In this document: one piece after another, positions 1 to 11,066 of the stretch
Numbering within the stretch: the stretch's first letter is position 1
How the letters are laid out: each line of letters opens with the position of its first letter
NCBI GenBank assembly: GCA_003550325.1
Contig: QKWP01000263.1
Location: 211,172 to 275,171 of the forward strand
Length of the DNA: 64,000 nt
Source: Gigaspora rosea
Lineage: Eukaryota > Glomeromycota > Glomeromycetes > Diversisporales > Gigasporaceae
Direction: 5' to 3'
Program-made: the position numbers and the translations under genes
The notes under the pieces: generated by a model
Databases searched by the model: none
What the model saw: only the letters and a program-made list of their open reading frames with translations
Told to the model about the DNA's origin: nothing

Positions 1-735
1 AACAGTTTTTGCAAGTTTTTGCAAGTTTTTGCAAGTTCTTGCAAGGTTTCGCTTTATTTATTTTTCGTTTCGTGTTTTTTGTTTTTGTTTTTTTAGTTTA
101 TTTTTTAATTATTTTAATTATTTTTATTTTGGCACTTTGCGAGAAAAACAAAAACTTTTAGAAACCTTGCGCATGCCAACTACGACTTTCGACACTTTCA
201 AGAACACATACCAGCAATTTCTAAATTTTCAAGAACGCTTTTTTAGAGAAATAGGCACAAGTTTTCACATGTTTTCACAAGCTTTCGCAAGTTTTTGCAA
301 GTTCTTGCAAAGTTTCGTTTCATTTATTTTTTCGTTTCGTGTTTTTTGTTTTTGTTTTTTTATTAATTTATTTTATTTCAGCACTTTGGAGAAAACAAAA
401 CTTTTCGAAACCTTGCGCATTCCAACGACGACTTCTGACACTTTCAAGAACACATCTCCAACAATTTTTAAATTTTCAAGAACACTTTTTAGAAAAATGG
501 CACAAGTTTTCGCAAGTTTTTGCAAGTTCTTGCAAGGTTTCACTTTATTTTTTTTTTGTTTCGTGTTTTTTGTTTTTGTTTTTTTGGTTATTTTTAGTTT
601 TTTTTATTAATTTATTTTATTTCGGCACTTTGCAAGAAAAACAACAACTATTTGAAACCTTGCGCATTTCAACGACGACTTCTGACACTTTCAAAAACGA
701 TAGAAAACAAAGAAGCGAAGATAATAGCTAACTGT
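1..735. repeat. Tandem repeat, three diverged ~220-270 bp units
   Basis: Three successive units each begin with a TTTGCAAGTTCTTGCAA-like stretch (near 30, 295 and 515). Each continues with a T-rich tract, a GGCACTTTG-type motif, CCTTGCGCAT and a CAAGAACAC block. The Phe-rich open frames here are by-products of the T-rich repeat and show no protein features. I see no gene in it. Confidence 0.75.
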
Positions 736-905
736 AAGGTGAGCGAAAATAAGTATATAGGGCTAGTTTTTTGTATATAGTAATAGAATTAGATATGACA
801 TAGTGCGAAAGTAGTTTAAAATATTTGTAATAATGTAAAAATAATATGTAATATATAATAAAGTATGTAATATTAATTAAATATATATATATATATATAT
901 TTTTT

Positions 906-1921
906 TTGTGTTAAAGTTCCCGCTTTGGGTGAGTATTTATTTAATCAAGCCTGTGGATCAAGGGCGCCTCTTTGGGCGCACCCACAATTGAGTTACATTA
1001 AATAAGAGTACAACTAGCTACACGTACAACTTTTGATTGTCTAATTTAAGTAGTCCGCCCGAAGGTTTTACACTAGTTGACATACCTACAACCCAACTAG
1101 GGAATTGTCTATTTAAACCCTCTGGTCCAACGCTTTGCATATCAATCCTACTTGTGATCACTGGTACAGCCCTCCGATACATTAGTCAGTCGAAGACAGT
1201 CTCAGATGCTACCTACATCCCCTTAGGACTAATTTATTCTCACGGGTAAACTTGGTAGAGCAGTTCCTGTCCGACACAGATATTACCTACACTTCGGTAA
1301 CTTACGCACTCACCGAGGCAAGCAACTTGCAGTCAAGGGGTACCTAACCGCTACCATTATCTACTTCTGGCCTTGTAAGGTTCACACCGACCCCGGTACC
1401 CACCATTACTTTCCTACCGGTCTATCACCGGGTGCCCCAAACTTTCAAACCAGTTGGCTCGGAAGGGTTGATCTACCTAGCATTAGGTGCTACTATGGTT
1501 TTTTTTCCTCTAGTACCTAATTCCAGAACATAGGTCCTTTTCCTCCGTTACGACTCCGGCGGCCAGGTTGGTGGGACTCTCTCCTCCGAAGGTCATATCG
1601 TCCAGTTCTCCAGCTCCGGTTTCCGATATTCTGGTTCTGGTAGCACCGTCAAAGATCGTTGCTACCTCCTTACTCGGGACTTTCCAAATGGGTTTCTATT
1701 TCCCGGTTCCTTGGATTTGTTTGTGTCACCGGACACAACTTCGCCCGAAAGCTCCCATTCGAGATGGTAACCAAGGACTACAGGTAATATACCAAACCGA
1801 TCGACAGGAAAGGTTACCGTAACACAGGTCTATTTTTCCAAAGCGTCGCCAGTGGGATTTGAACCCTAGACCTGCCACTTGGGGGTGACAACTTACCAAC
1901 TTCCCTAAGTCGCCACACCCC
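906..1921 (-). mobile_element. tRNA-headed retroposon, copy 1 (~1 kb)
   Basis: Read on the minus strand, the element starts near 1921 with a tRNA-like head. A B-box GGTTCAAATCC lies at 1855-1865 and an A-box-like TAGGGAAGTTGG at 1896-1907, about 44 bases apart as in tRNA genes. The far end has a T run (about 899-907) that would be the poly(A) tail. The body matches copy 2 at 3.74-4.76 kb closely, for example the block starting GAGTACAACTAG near 1006. Such heads carry internal RNA polymerase III promoters. At ~1 kb it is long for a SINE, so a composite nonautonomous retroposon is possible. Small ORFs in it are not supported as genes. Confidence 0.65.
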
Positions 1922-2367
1922 TTAAAAATGTATATTTAATAAATGTAAAATATAATATATAATAATAAATAAAAAAATAAAAATTTTATATTAAATTGCG
2001 AAACCGTGCGAAATATTGCGAAAACCTGTAAAAAAATATGATTATGTGAATATGTATATAGTTTATTTATTTTTTAAAAAATTTTAAAAATTTGCGAAAA
2101 TTTGCAAAATATTGTGAAACAATGCGAAAATATCAAAATATTACCTCCTGCGCGCATTAGTTTATTGATCTGCAGCAATCTCTGTAGGGGGTAATTTGCA
2201 TTTTTTTTATTTGCAATATATTTCAAAATATTTCGAAATAATAACCGTAATATTACCGTAATATAGCATAATATATTGCGTAATATGTGTATCAATCATA
2301 AGATTTCCGTAATATTACAGGCCGTAATATCTTACGTAAGATTATGTATATATAATTTGCTGATGTC
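1922..2367. other. AT-rich spacer with GCGAAA and CGTAATATTAC motifs
   Basis: The stretch holds recurring TTGCGAAA motifs (about 1995-2135) and CGTAATATTAC motifs (about 2245-2340). No gene is visible. It may be debris of the hAT-type element whose transposase fragment follows. Confidence 0.4.
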
Positions 2368-2825
2368 ATTGGCTGAAAATTTTTCAGATATTCTTGAGGA
2401 CGAAGATATGCATGAGTTCGATTCATATCTTAAGGCCAATAAAGATAATGATCAAAGTGAGATGAATAAGTTTGAATAGTACCTTAATGATCTGCTTTTT
2501 CTCCATTCCCGTTTAGAGTCATTTGATATCCTAACCTGGTAGAAGGCAAATGCACAAAAGTACCCTTTGGTGTCTTCAATAGCGAGGGATATTCTTTCAA
2601 TTCCCGTAACATCGGTGGCTTCTGAATCAGTTAATAAATTTCAAATTTTAGTTTATTTTTCTATAATATAAACATATAAACTTATACTTTATTTAGGCAT
2701 TTAGTATGGCAGGAAGAATAATTGATAAATATCGATCGAATCTTACTTCGGAACGATTGAAATGCTAGTATGCGGTCAAGATTGGTTAAAAAGTATAGAA
2801 GATTGGGGCCAGAATGATGATTAAA
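2368..2825 (+). pseudogene. hAT transposase C-terminal fragment, broken
   Basis: Translation gives the hAT C-terminal dimerisation region in pieces: an acidic lead-in, then YPLVSSIARDILSIPVTSVA followed by SES. A probable intron with GT and AG ends (about 2630-2696) is followed by AFSMAGRIIDKYRSNL. The order matches the conserved W-W-K, YP-LS-ARD-L-IPV-ASE and FS--GR-I-YRS-L signature. A stop (TAG, 2540-2542) replaces the second Trp of the W-W-K motif. Other stops lie after KFE and after LKC. No N-terminal catalytic part is present. It is a dead remnant of an autonomous hAT element, a possible past source of mobility for hAT-like MITEs in the window. Confidence 0.75.
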
Positions 2826-2871
2826 TAAATAGGGTTTTTCGCTTTTTTTTTATAAAAACAATTATAATTTT

Positions 2872-4771
2872 TAGAATAGCTTTTTTTTTTTTTTTTTAAT
2901 GGGTATCCGTATTGCCTTTGTACTAAATTTAGTATATACAAAAAAAATTATTTTGAATTGATTATTTAACCAAATTTAATAAAATTTTGCCAAAATATAT
3001 TTGAATATTAGAGCTATCTTTTTGTATAATTTTAATATTATTTATTAATAAAAATTTTATATAATTTAAACTTAAACTACCTGTATTCTTCAAAAATTTT
3101 GTTATACTAAATTTAGTATAGTATTAAAAAAATTATATTATATAAAAATTTATAAGAAAATAAAAAAAATTAAATTTTTAAATTATTTTAGATCTAGTCT
3201 TGACTTTAGAATAATTAAAAAAAATAAATAATAATTTTTTAAAGTAGTTTAAATAAACCTGTTTTAAAGTGATACAAACCTAAAATAGTTAATTTTTTAT
3301 AGTAAAACATAGTAAAAACATAGTAAAATATTATAAAAAATTGATCAAATTAAATTACTTATAACTTTTATATACCAAACCAATTTTAATGATTTTATTA
3401 TCATTAGAATCAGAAAAACTAAGCTTACAACTTCTACTAATATTTTAAAAGAATTTAATCAAATAAAATTTTTACTATTTAAAATTTAGTAATTTTTAAT
3501 TATTTTTTTAGTTTTTTTTTGTTATTTTTAGTACTAAATTAAGTTTTAAACTTACTAATATAACTTTTGATAAGTTAACAAAATTTTAAATCTACTAAAA
3601 TCAAATATAGATATAGGATTATATATTATATAAATTTAATTTAAAGTTAATAATAAAAATTTTTTAAAATTTAGCTTTTAAAACTATACTAAATTTAGTA
3701 GGTTGTACTAAATTTAGTATAGCATATGGATACCCATTAATATTAAGGTGACCACTTAGGTACCCTAGCACTTTATTGGTACAAGCGGGTTGGCCTGGTC
3801 AATATGACTGTGCCACATATTACAATTTTGGTATGACGAGAGTACAACTAGCCACACGTACAACTTTTGGTTGTCTAATTTAAGTAGTCCGCCCGAAGGT
3901 TCTACACTAGATGCCATACCTGCAACCCAACTAGGGGATTGCCTATTTAAACTCTCTGGCTTCTACTCATGTTCAATATTTTTTCCAATATACCCTTTCA
4001 CGAGTAATTTGCTATTAAAAGTACTCTGAGGCTTTAGCCAAACACCTATTGGAGGGCATTTGCTCTGTAGTAAACCTGGTAGAGCGATACCTGTCCCCCA
4101 CAGGTATTCACCTACACTTTTGGTAACTTACGCATTCACCGAGGCAAACAACTTGCAGTCAAGGGGATACCCTGCAACTGCTACCATTACCTACTACTGC
4201 CACTCTACTGCCCTTGCGAAGTTCACTAGACCCCAGTACCCGGTCAGTCACTCTTTGGATCCTTTTCCCCAGTTATCCCAGACTACCAATCCAGTTGGCC
4301 CGGAAGGATCAGTCTGCCAGGCTTTAGGTGCCTAAGGTCTCACTTTCCTTGGTTCATGCTTCTATAACACATGACCTTTTCCTCCGGAAACTCTGGTGGC
4401 CAGGTTGGTGGGCCCCCTTTTGCCATAGGGGCTCTTGCCCGTCCAGTTTTCCGGTCAGTCACCGCTAAGATCCTTTTCCCCGGTACCGTCGAAAGTCCAG
4501 CTACCTCTCCACTCGGGATTTGCCAAATGGGTTTCTGTTTTTCCAGTTCCTTGGATTTGTCTGTGTAACAAGATACAATTTCGCCTGAAAACTCCCATTC
4601 AAGATAGTAACCAAGGACTACAGGTAGTATACCCAACTGATCGACAAGACACAGTTACTGGAACACAGGCCTATTTTTCAAAAGCGTCGCCACTGGGATT
4701 TGAACTCTAGACCTGCTACTTGGGGTGACAATTTACCAACTTCCCTAAGTCGCCACACCCTAGAATAGCTT
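2872..4771 (-). mobile_element. tRNA-headed retroposon, copy 2, with target-site duplication
   Basis: The minus-strand element has its tRNA-like head at ~4761 (B-box complement at 4696-4706) and a poly(A) tail seen as the T run at 2881-2897. The sequence TAGAATAGC flanks both sides (about 2872-2880 and 4763-4771), a good target-site duplication. The body 3838-4761 aligns with copy 1. A TTAA-flanked MITE (2900-3736) sits between body and tail. The layout supports LINE-type retroposition followed by a nested DNA-transposon insertion. Confidence 0.7.
2900..3736. mobile_element. MITE with TTAA target site (837 bp)
   Basis: The ends are inverted repeats TGGGTATCCGTAT and ATATGGATACCCA (12 of 13 match). 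They are flanked by TTAA at 2896-2899 and 3737-3740. A second inverted motif TACTAAATTTAGTA lies just inside both ends. The interior is AT-rich and noncoding. TTAA target sites are typical of piggyBac-like elements. Confidence 0.75.
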
Positions 4772-5160
4772 TTTTTTCTTTTTTTCTTTATAATAATCAT
4801 TATAATTACTATAGTTTCAAGTAATTCTTGTGATATATACATATAAAACAAACGTCATACTGTTGCAATTTATAGCTTTAATTTGATATTAAAAATAATT
4901 GATAATACACTGATACAACAATTATGCATGCTAACTAATAACAAAAAAATAAGTATTTTGATTACTAATATATTAAAAAGGATATAAATTATAATGTGAT
5001 TAAAATCATAATAAAAAATATGAATTATTTGATTTCTACCATAAATTTTGCTATTTTCAAATTCTACAAATTGATAAAATTTGAAATTAGCCCTAAACAT
5101 TTAAATTAACCATGCTTTTTGTAAAATTTGCGCACAACTTTAATTTTATTAGGTCAATAT
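4772..5160. other. AT-rich intergenic DNA
   Basis: I see no gene or clear repeat here. The open frame on the minus strand is low-complexity. Confidence 0.5.
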
Positions 5161-5335
5161 ATGCGGGACAACGGGCCAGGTTGGGCCTTCTTGAAGCCTA
5201 GCCGGGCCCGACCCAGGTTCGACCTGCTTAGTTATAATTGGGTTTAAACCCGGGTCAGGTTTAAAAATCTTTTTATCAGGTTTATAAAAACCCGGCCTAA
5301 CCCGGTCCGACCCGGCCCGTTCTGAACGCTAATCA
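5161..5335. repeat. GC-rich low-complexity island (GACCCGG-type words)
   Basis: An isolated GC-rich patch in AT-rich DNA consists of repeated CCGGGC, GACCCGG and GGGCC words. Its two ends resemble each other in inverted orientation (ACGGGCCAGG against ACGGGCCGGG). Similar word-repeat ends occur in the MITE inside the LINE at 19.9-20.6 kb. It is probably a small nonautonomous element. No target-site duplication was found. Confidence 0.4.
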
Positions 5336-5379
5336 ATATCAAAAAAATAAACAAAAGTTAAAGTTGATAAATATTAAGT

Positions 5380-6720
5380 TAGAGTTAGGATAAGGCATAG
5401 TATATAGTAAAATTTCACAAGGGGTGTTTTTTTTTTAAAAAAAAAGTGGTTTCATAGATAAAATTTTGAGTTAGAAGGTATTTTTTAAAAAAAATAGCAA
5501 AACAACAAAAATTTTATGTTATACCTAATCTTTACATTACACTGTATTTAAAAATTTGATTGGTGAAAATTATTGTAGTGTTGAGCACAAGTGATGTAAT
5601 TTAGTAAAACCAATTAAAATATCTTCTAAGATAGTAGTAATTACTAAATAAAATTATATAAAATTGTTTAAACTAAAATTTTTAAAAACAAAAAATTCTA
5701 TAAAATTTAAAAAATCATTTAAGGCTATTAAACTTGTTTTATAGAATTGTATAGTATTAAATACTTTAAAATAATATTTAAATATATAGTTAATTTTTAA
5801 AATTTTTAAATAATTAAATTTAAAAACTGTTAGAATTTAGTACAAAGTACTAAATTTAGTGTAGATAAATCCAAACCATTAACAAATAAGAATAATAATA
5901 ACAGTTAAATATTACTGTAATTTATTTGAAATTTAATCTTGCAATCATGCTTTTGATATTATTGATATACATAATTTAAATAAATCCCAGGTACCTTGGC
6001 AAAAAATCACTTCTTCTAATATAAATTGGCTTCCACTCATTATTATTTTTTTGATATAGTAAGAAAAATAATTAATTAGTAAATTGTTTTTAAAGGGAAA
6101 AAATATGATAAACCTTATAATAAACAAATATGAAAATTCATATATTTTTTCTATAGTATAAAAATGGGGCATGCTTACATATAAAAGTTTTTTTTATTAA
6201 GTACCACTTCCTTGTTGTATAATTGAAACTTGTAGAGCTAATTTTTGTGATTTTAATAGTAGTAAAAACATCAAAATCGGTTTGATAGATCATAATATAT
6301 GAGAATTTTTCAATTATTTACTATAGAGCTTTTTCTTAGAAATTAAAGCACATAGCATTCTATTACTATATAAGGTTACTAGTTACATGCCCACTGATCT
6401 TTACTATAAAATTTTACTCTTTAGTTGCGGACTACTAATTAAATATGCATACTTTTGTCAAGGTTATCAAAGATTTGTTAAGAATGATTTTGTTGACCAA
6501 ATTTATCTAAGTTAATTTTGAAAAGGAACTAATATTGTATTGGTCATCTTATATATTCTGGCAGTTCAATTGAATAAATTAAAGTTAGTATATAGTAAGT
6601 ACTAATTTTTTTCTATTAACTAGCAATTAAAAAAATATATATATTATTAGAATAGCTAGACAGTATATTTATAAAAAAAATTTATAATTTGTTGATTTAA
6701 TTGTTTGGGTTTGATAATAT
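5380..6720. other. AT-rich DNA with a relic of the palindrome-ended repeat
   Basis: Positions about 5390-5625 resemble the cores at 7.4-7.7 and 9.5-9.8 kb (GTTAGAGTTAGG, TTTCACAAGG, GTGGTTTCATA, TTATACCTAATC). The palindromic ends are not clear. The rest shows no gene. Confidence 0.4.
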
Positions 6721-6721
6721 A

Positions 6722-6967
6722 GTGCACCTGCACTACAGTGCACTCCTTTTATATTACTCAAAATTTTACTAGGGTAACCCCTGTTGCATTTTTAACAAAA
6801 AATAATCCTCTTGCAATTCTGTATTAATTTTAATCCTAATTCTAATTTTAACTTTAATTTTAACTTTAACTTTAATTTTAACTTTAGCCTAACTCTAGCC
6901 CTGACTCTGACCCTAACTCTAACCCTAACTCTAATCATTATTTATATTTGTTACTATAGAGGTGCAC
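6722..6967. repeat. Palindrome-ended repeat with telomere-like core
   Basis: The left end is GTGCACCTGCACTACAGTGCAC and the right end contains AGGTGCAC. Between them lies a degenerate run of C(T/C)AA(C/T)TCTAACCCTAA-type words (6840-6935) resembling decayed TTAGGG telomere repeat. The open frame across it is a by-product of the repeat. Confidence 0.5.
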
Positions 6968-7376
6968 TATTTACTAATTCCCTAATTGTTTTTACAAAAT
7001 CTTTAAATTTATTCAATTTTTAAATTTTAAAAAATTAAAAATTTAAATTTTGCTTATTTTTAAAGTTTAACCAATTAAAATTAAGTATTTTTTGTGCTAC
7101 TACGCAAGTACCTTGGTGTAACTATCAAAAAAAGTTTGCAAAATTTTAAAAAAAGCTATTATGTACAAATAAAAAGTTATACCAAAAATAAAACAATAAT
7201 TTAATCTAGTTTATTATATAATTTATATAGTAAAAATAATACCTATTTTAGTTAAAAAAACTTCAAAAATCTATAAATTTTTAATTTTTAAAAATTTTGA
7301 TAATGTATAAACATAAAAAATTATTCTCTAAATTTGAATTTTAATATGATATTAATTAAAATTGAAATAATTTATA
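6968..7376. other. AT-rich intergenic DNA
   Basis: No gene, RNA or clear repeat is seen. Confidence 0.5.
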
Positions 7377-7700
7377 CATCGCACGTGCGATGTTGTCGCA
7401 CCTGTCACAGATCATAAAATCAGGTATCAAAACAATTAAAATAGCCCGTTTTTTCATTGGTTAGGGTTAGAGTGAGGTATAGATTGTGTGTATAGGCAAA
7501 AGAGAGTTTTTATAGTAAAATTTTGCAAGGAATTTTTTTTGTTAAAATCCTAAGAGTAGTTTCATATACTCAATTTTAAGTTATAGATGATTTTTGACAA
7601 AACGAACGTTTGTTTTGAATTTTTTGATCGTGTAATATTATACCTGATCTTGAAATTTGATTGGAAGAGCGACATATAAGGCGCATCGCATGAGGCGATG
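7377..7700. repeat. Palindrome-ended repeat, copy with CATCGC ends
   Basis: The left end is CATCGCACGTGCGATG and the right end is GCATCGCATGAGGCGATG, both imperfect palindromes. Inside them both sides carry inverted GTCGC and AATCAGGTAT words. The core has GGTTAGGGTTAGAGTGAGG, then AAATTTTGCAAGGAATTTTTTTTG, shared with copies at 9.5 and 27.5 kb. Confidence 0.6.
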
Positions 7701-8664
7701 AATAAATTTACTCATTAAAATTTTATTAATTATAAATTTTACAAACTTATTATATAAGCATATATTAAACTAAAAACTATTATATTTTCTTATTTACTAG
7801 TTTTTAATCTAAAAACTAAATTAATAAAAATTTTTTAAAATTTATAAAAATCTTATTTTATATATACAATATTATTAAGAATATTTTTGTCTTATAAATA
7901 AATTATAATTGCATAATGAAAAAAATAATAATAATTTAATAAGTAAATAAATTTAATATTATTTAATAGACTAAAAAATTGATCATAAAAAATATTTAAT
8001 ATAAATATAAAAAATTAATATTTATAACTTAATATTATAATGTACTGTTTTTTCAAAAGATAAGTTTAAAAAAAATTTAATAAAATAAATTATTGTATAT
8101 AAAAATTTTTTATTTCTATAGTAATATAGCTGTGCTAGAATATATAATATTACCTATACTATATTTAATCAATCTACTAATAAAGACAATAAGTTACTAA
8201 TAATAATTTATTATTTATTAAAGCTCCAATATAAAAATAATATTCATATATATGATTGCATATATAATAACTGTAATTGATACGCAAAAAACAGCTCTTA
8301 TTATTTACAAATAAATTTATTTTTATGAATATAATTATGTAAATAATTAATATAGAAATTATTGGCCACAGAATTTTTTCTTATTTATATACTTAATTCT
8401 TAATCATTAAATTCAATTCAAAATATTACTACTATTATTTATAAAAAAAGAAATAAAAAATGACTGAACTATATGATTAATCAACTATACTCTCTAAACT
8501 AATAGATTATATAATCTTATTAAAAGCATTTTTATAAAATTAAATTACTATTATAAACTTTGGATAAACCAGAATTAATAAAATATTACTTTTATCAATG
8601 TGATTTCTTTAAATTTTGTTTGGGAACTAGAATTTTATTAGTTAATTTCAGAAGTTTTATATAG
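7701..8664. other. AT-rich intergenic DNA
   Basis: Very AT-rich sequence with no convincing open frame, RNA or repeat boundary. Confidence 0.5.
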
Positions 8665-8668
8665 ATAA

Positions 8669-9380
8669 AAGTACAACTAGTTACATATACAACTTTTAGT
8701 TGCCTATTTAAGTAGTCTGCTTAGAGGTTCTACACTAGAAGCTATACCTGCAATCTGCTAGAGATTGTCTATTTAAGGGTAAAGGGTATGTAGATCATTT
8801 CTATTAATAAACGAGTTACTAAAAATTTTATTTTTAATAATAAAGAAAATTTTTATTAAGTAACTATATTAAATTTTTAAATAAACTTGTAGAGGAGGTT
8901 TTTCTGATTTTAACGGTAGTCGAATCATTAAAATTGGCCCAGTAGAACATAAGATATAGTTGTTTTTATCTTTGCGACCCTATTTACTTATTGTTTACAC
9001 GTGATTTGATTGGCCAATTTGTAATTGCCCCCGCAGAATAAACTCTGCCCCCGCAAAAGTTGATACTATAAAAACTTTATCAAATTCATTCAAAATAATA
9101 AAATTTTTAGAATATGTATAATTTTTTATTACAAACAACTTTACTTAGTACAAAAAATCAATTTATATAGTAAAAAATTAATTTTTGTATGTAGCAACTT
9201 TTAAATTCACATTAAAAATATATTTTGTCACTCGTTTACTAATAGAAATGATCTACATACCCTCTACCCTTAAATTCTCAATCTTCTGAACTACCAGGAT
9301 ATTGATAGTACATATGCAGTCAGTCTTGACCTCCCATATCCATTCTTTATACCTATAGGACTCTATCCTCATACCTGAAT
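8669..9380 (-). mobile_element. Retroposon copy 3, decayed and split by a MITE
   Basis: Positions 8669-8777 match the block starting GTACAACTAG of copies 1 and 2. After the nested MITE, 9270-9380 continues the alignment (for example TAGGACT followed by TATTCTCA/TATCCTCA). The tRNA-like head is missing, so it is a truncated, older copy. Confidence 0.55.
8778..9269. mobile_element. MITE with TTAA target site (492 bp)
   Basis: The terminal inverted repeat is about 40 bp: GGGTAAAGGGTATGTAGATC at the left end and its complement at the right, including the TTCTATTAATAAACGAGT block. TTAA flanks both ends (8774-8777 and 9270-9273). The interior is noncoding. It lies inside retroposon copy 3, whose sequence resumes after it, which confirms insertion. 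Confidence 0.8.
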
Positions 9381-9521
9381 TTAAGGTTCAGCTTATCCTC
9401 AAACAATAATCTAAATATTATCTAATTATATAAATATAAAAGATTATAAAAGATTGTAAAGTATATTTTTTAGTTAAAGGTTTAATATAAATATATTATT
9501 TTTATAAAAAAAATAACTAAT

Positions 9522-9844
9522 AATCACCATAGGCGATTATCACCTGTGATCTACTATACATAAAAAAATAAACAAAACAAATAACTTTTATTAAATAAAA
9601 ATTAAATCTCTTTAATATTAGGGTAAGGGTAAAGGTTAGAGATTAGGGATATAATAAAATTTAGCGGTGAATTTTTTTTTTGCATAAAAAAAAGTAGTTT
9701 TATAAACAAAATTTTAGATTAGAAGCAATTTAGCAATTTTTTAAAAAATTTTTTGTTTTTGTTACACAAAAATTGATCTACATGTTATACCTGATCCTGA
9801 ATTTTAATTGGTAAATTGACTACAGGTGATAATCACCTGTGGTG
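9522..9844. repeat. Palindrome-ended repeat, copy with AATCACC ends
   Basis: Inverted ends resembling ACCATAGGCGATTATCACCTGT and its complement bound a core with GGGTAAGGGTAAAGGTTAGAG, an AAATTTAGCGGTGAATTTTTTTTT tract and TTATACCTGATCCTGA. The core matches the 7.4 kb copy although the ends are unrelated in sequence. Confidence 0.6.
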
Positions 9845-11066
9845 TAAATTAGTAATTTCCTTTTATAAATTTGTCAGTTATATAAAAAAATTATTGTATA
9901 ATTATGCAATTGAACAGCAATTAATAATTGTAGTAATTGTATAAGTATGCAGCTAAGGTTTCACAATTTGATTTGATCAAATATTTGGGGTCATTCATAT
10001 TAAAAAGGCACATTTTGCATTTTTTTGAAAAATGAGTTTTTATTAGATTCATGTAAATTTTGACATAACTGACATTTTTCAATTATAAATGAAAGCTGAT
10101 TTACATAATAAAAAATGGAGATAATGTAAAAGAAATCTACATGAGGCTGCCTAAGGCACAAGTGCATCACAAGATTACCCGATAGTCATCTGTTATTTTT
10201 AACCAATCAAAATCGTGAAATTTGCTTAATCCTGGATCAGTCTGAAAATCAAAACAAACAATTAAACTCAATTATCTCAAGATTGGTTATATTGCATAAT
10301 GGACCTTTTTAGTATAAATAACCTCATTTAATTTCAAATCAAATTCAAATACAAAATTTTCAAATCAAATCAAATTCAAATTAATAAATATTTGATTTGA
10401 TTTGATTAAATATTTGAATATTTGATTTGATTTAAAAATTTATAAGTAAAGTTTTAAAAATTTCAAATCAAATCAAATTCAAATACAAAATTTTTAATTC
10501 AAATCAAATTCAAATACGCCTAATATTTGAGTTTGAGGAACCCTATATGCAGCAATTTACAAGTTTGATCAAAAAGTACTTCAATTTGCAAACAGTAGTA
10601 ATTAATGATAGCACAATTATTTAGGTTGATTTAGTATAGTAATAGATTATTTAATAAACATTTATTTACTTCTTGCTTAAATTAGATATATGGTATATAA
10701 ACACTATCTGTTATGATAAAAAGTTGATATAATAGAATAAATAAAAAAAGAATAATAATTATAATATAATAAAGAGGTTACAAGATGGTCTTTTTAAATA
10801 AAATTATTAAATCATTTAATATTTCAATCTAACAGGCTTTAATACCATATTCTTCAAGATAATTTTAGTCTTTTAAATACAAATTAAATTATTATTAGTA
10901 TATTTACAAATTATAAAATAGATAAAATAATATAGATATATTAATTATATACATACAGAGTTTTCAGATTTAGTAATAGCAAGATTTATTTTGAGATGAA
11001 TCCGCTTAAACTTTAAATAAATCCCAATAAAAAATAGTATTTTTAAATAATTAATATAATCTAATT
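9845..11066. other. AT-rich DNA with a TTTGATTTGA simple-repeat patch
   Basis: Positions about 10320-10525 are built from CAAATCAAATTCAAA words on both strands and can fold back on themselves. The rest has no visible gene. The stretch lies downstream of the kinase gene's end. Confidence 0.5.

Noticed and set aside
29..731. Phe-rich ORFs near the window start
   Set aside because: The frames follow the T-rich tandem repeat, have no domain, and overlap each other in different frames.
4340..4710. ORFs inside the tRNA-headed retroposon
   Set aside because: They are not kept between copies 1 and 2 and show no protein features.
6840..6935. Internal telomere
   Set aside because: Only degenerate CCCTAA-like words inside a small palindrome-ended repeat; no long perfect array.
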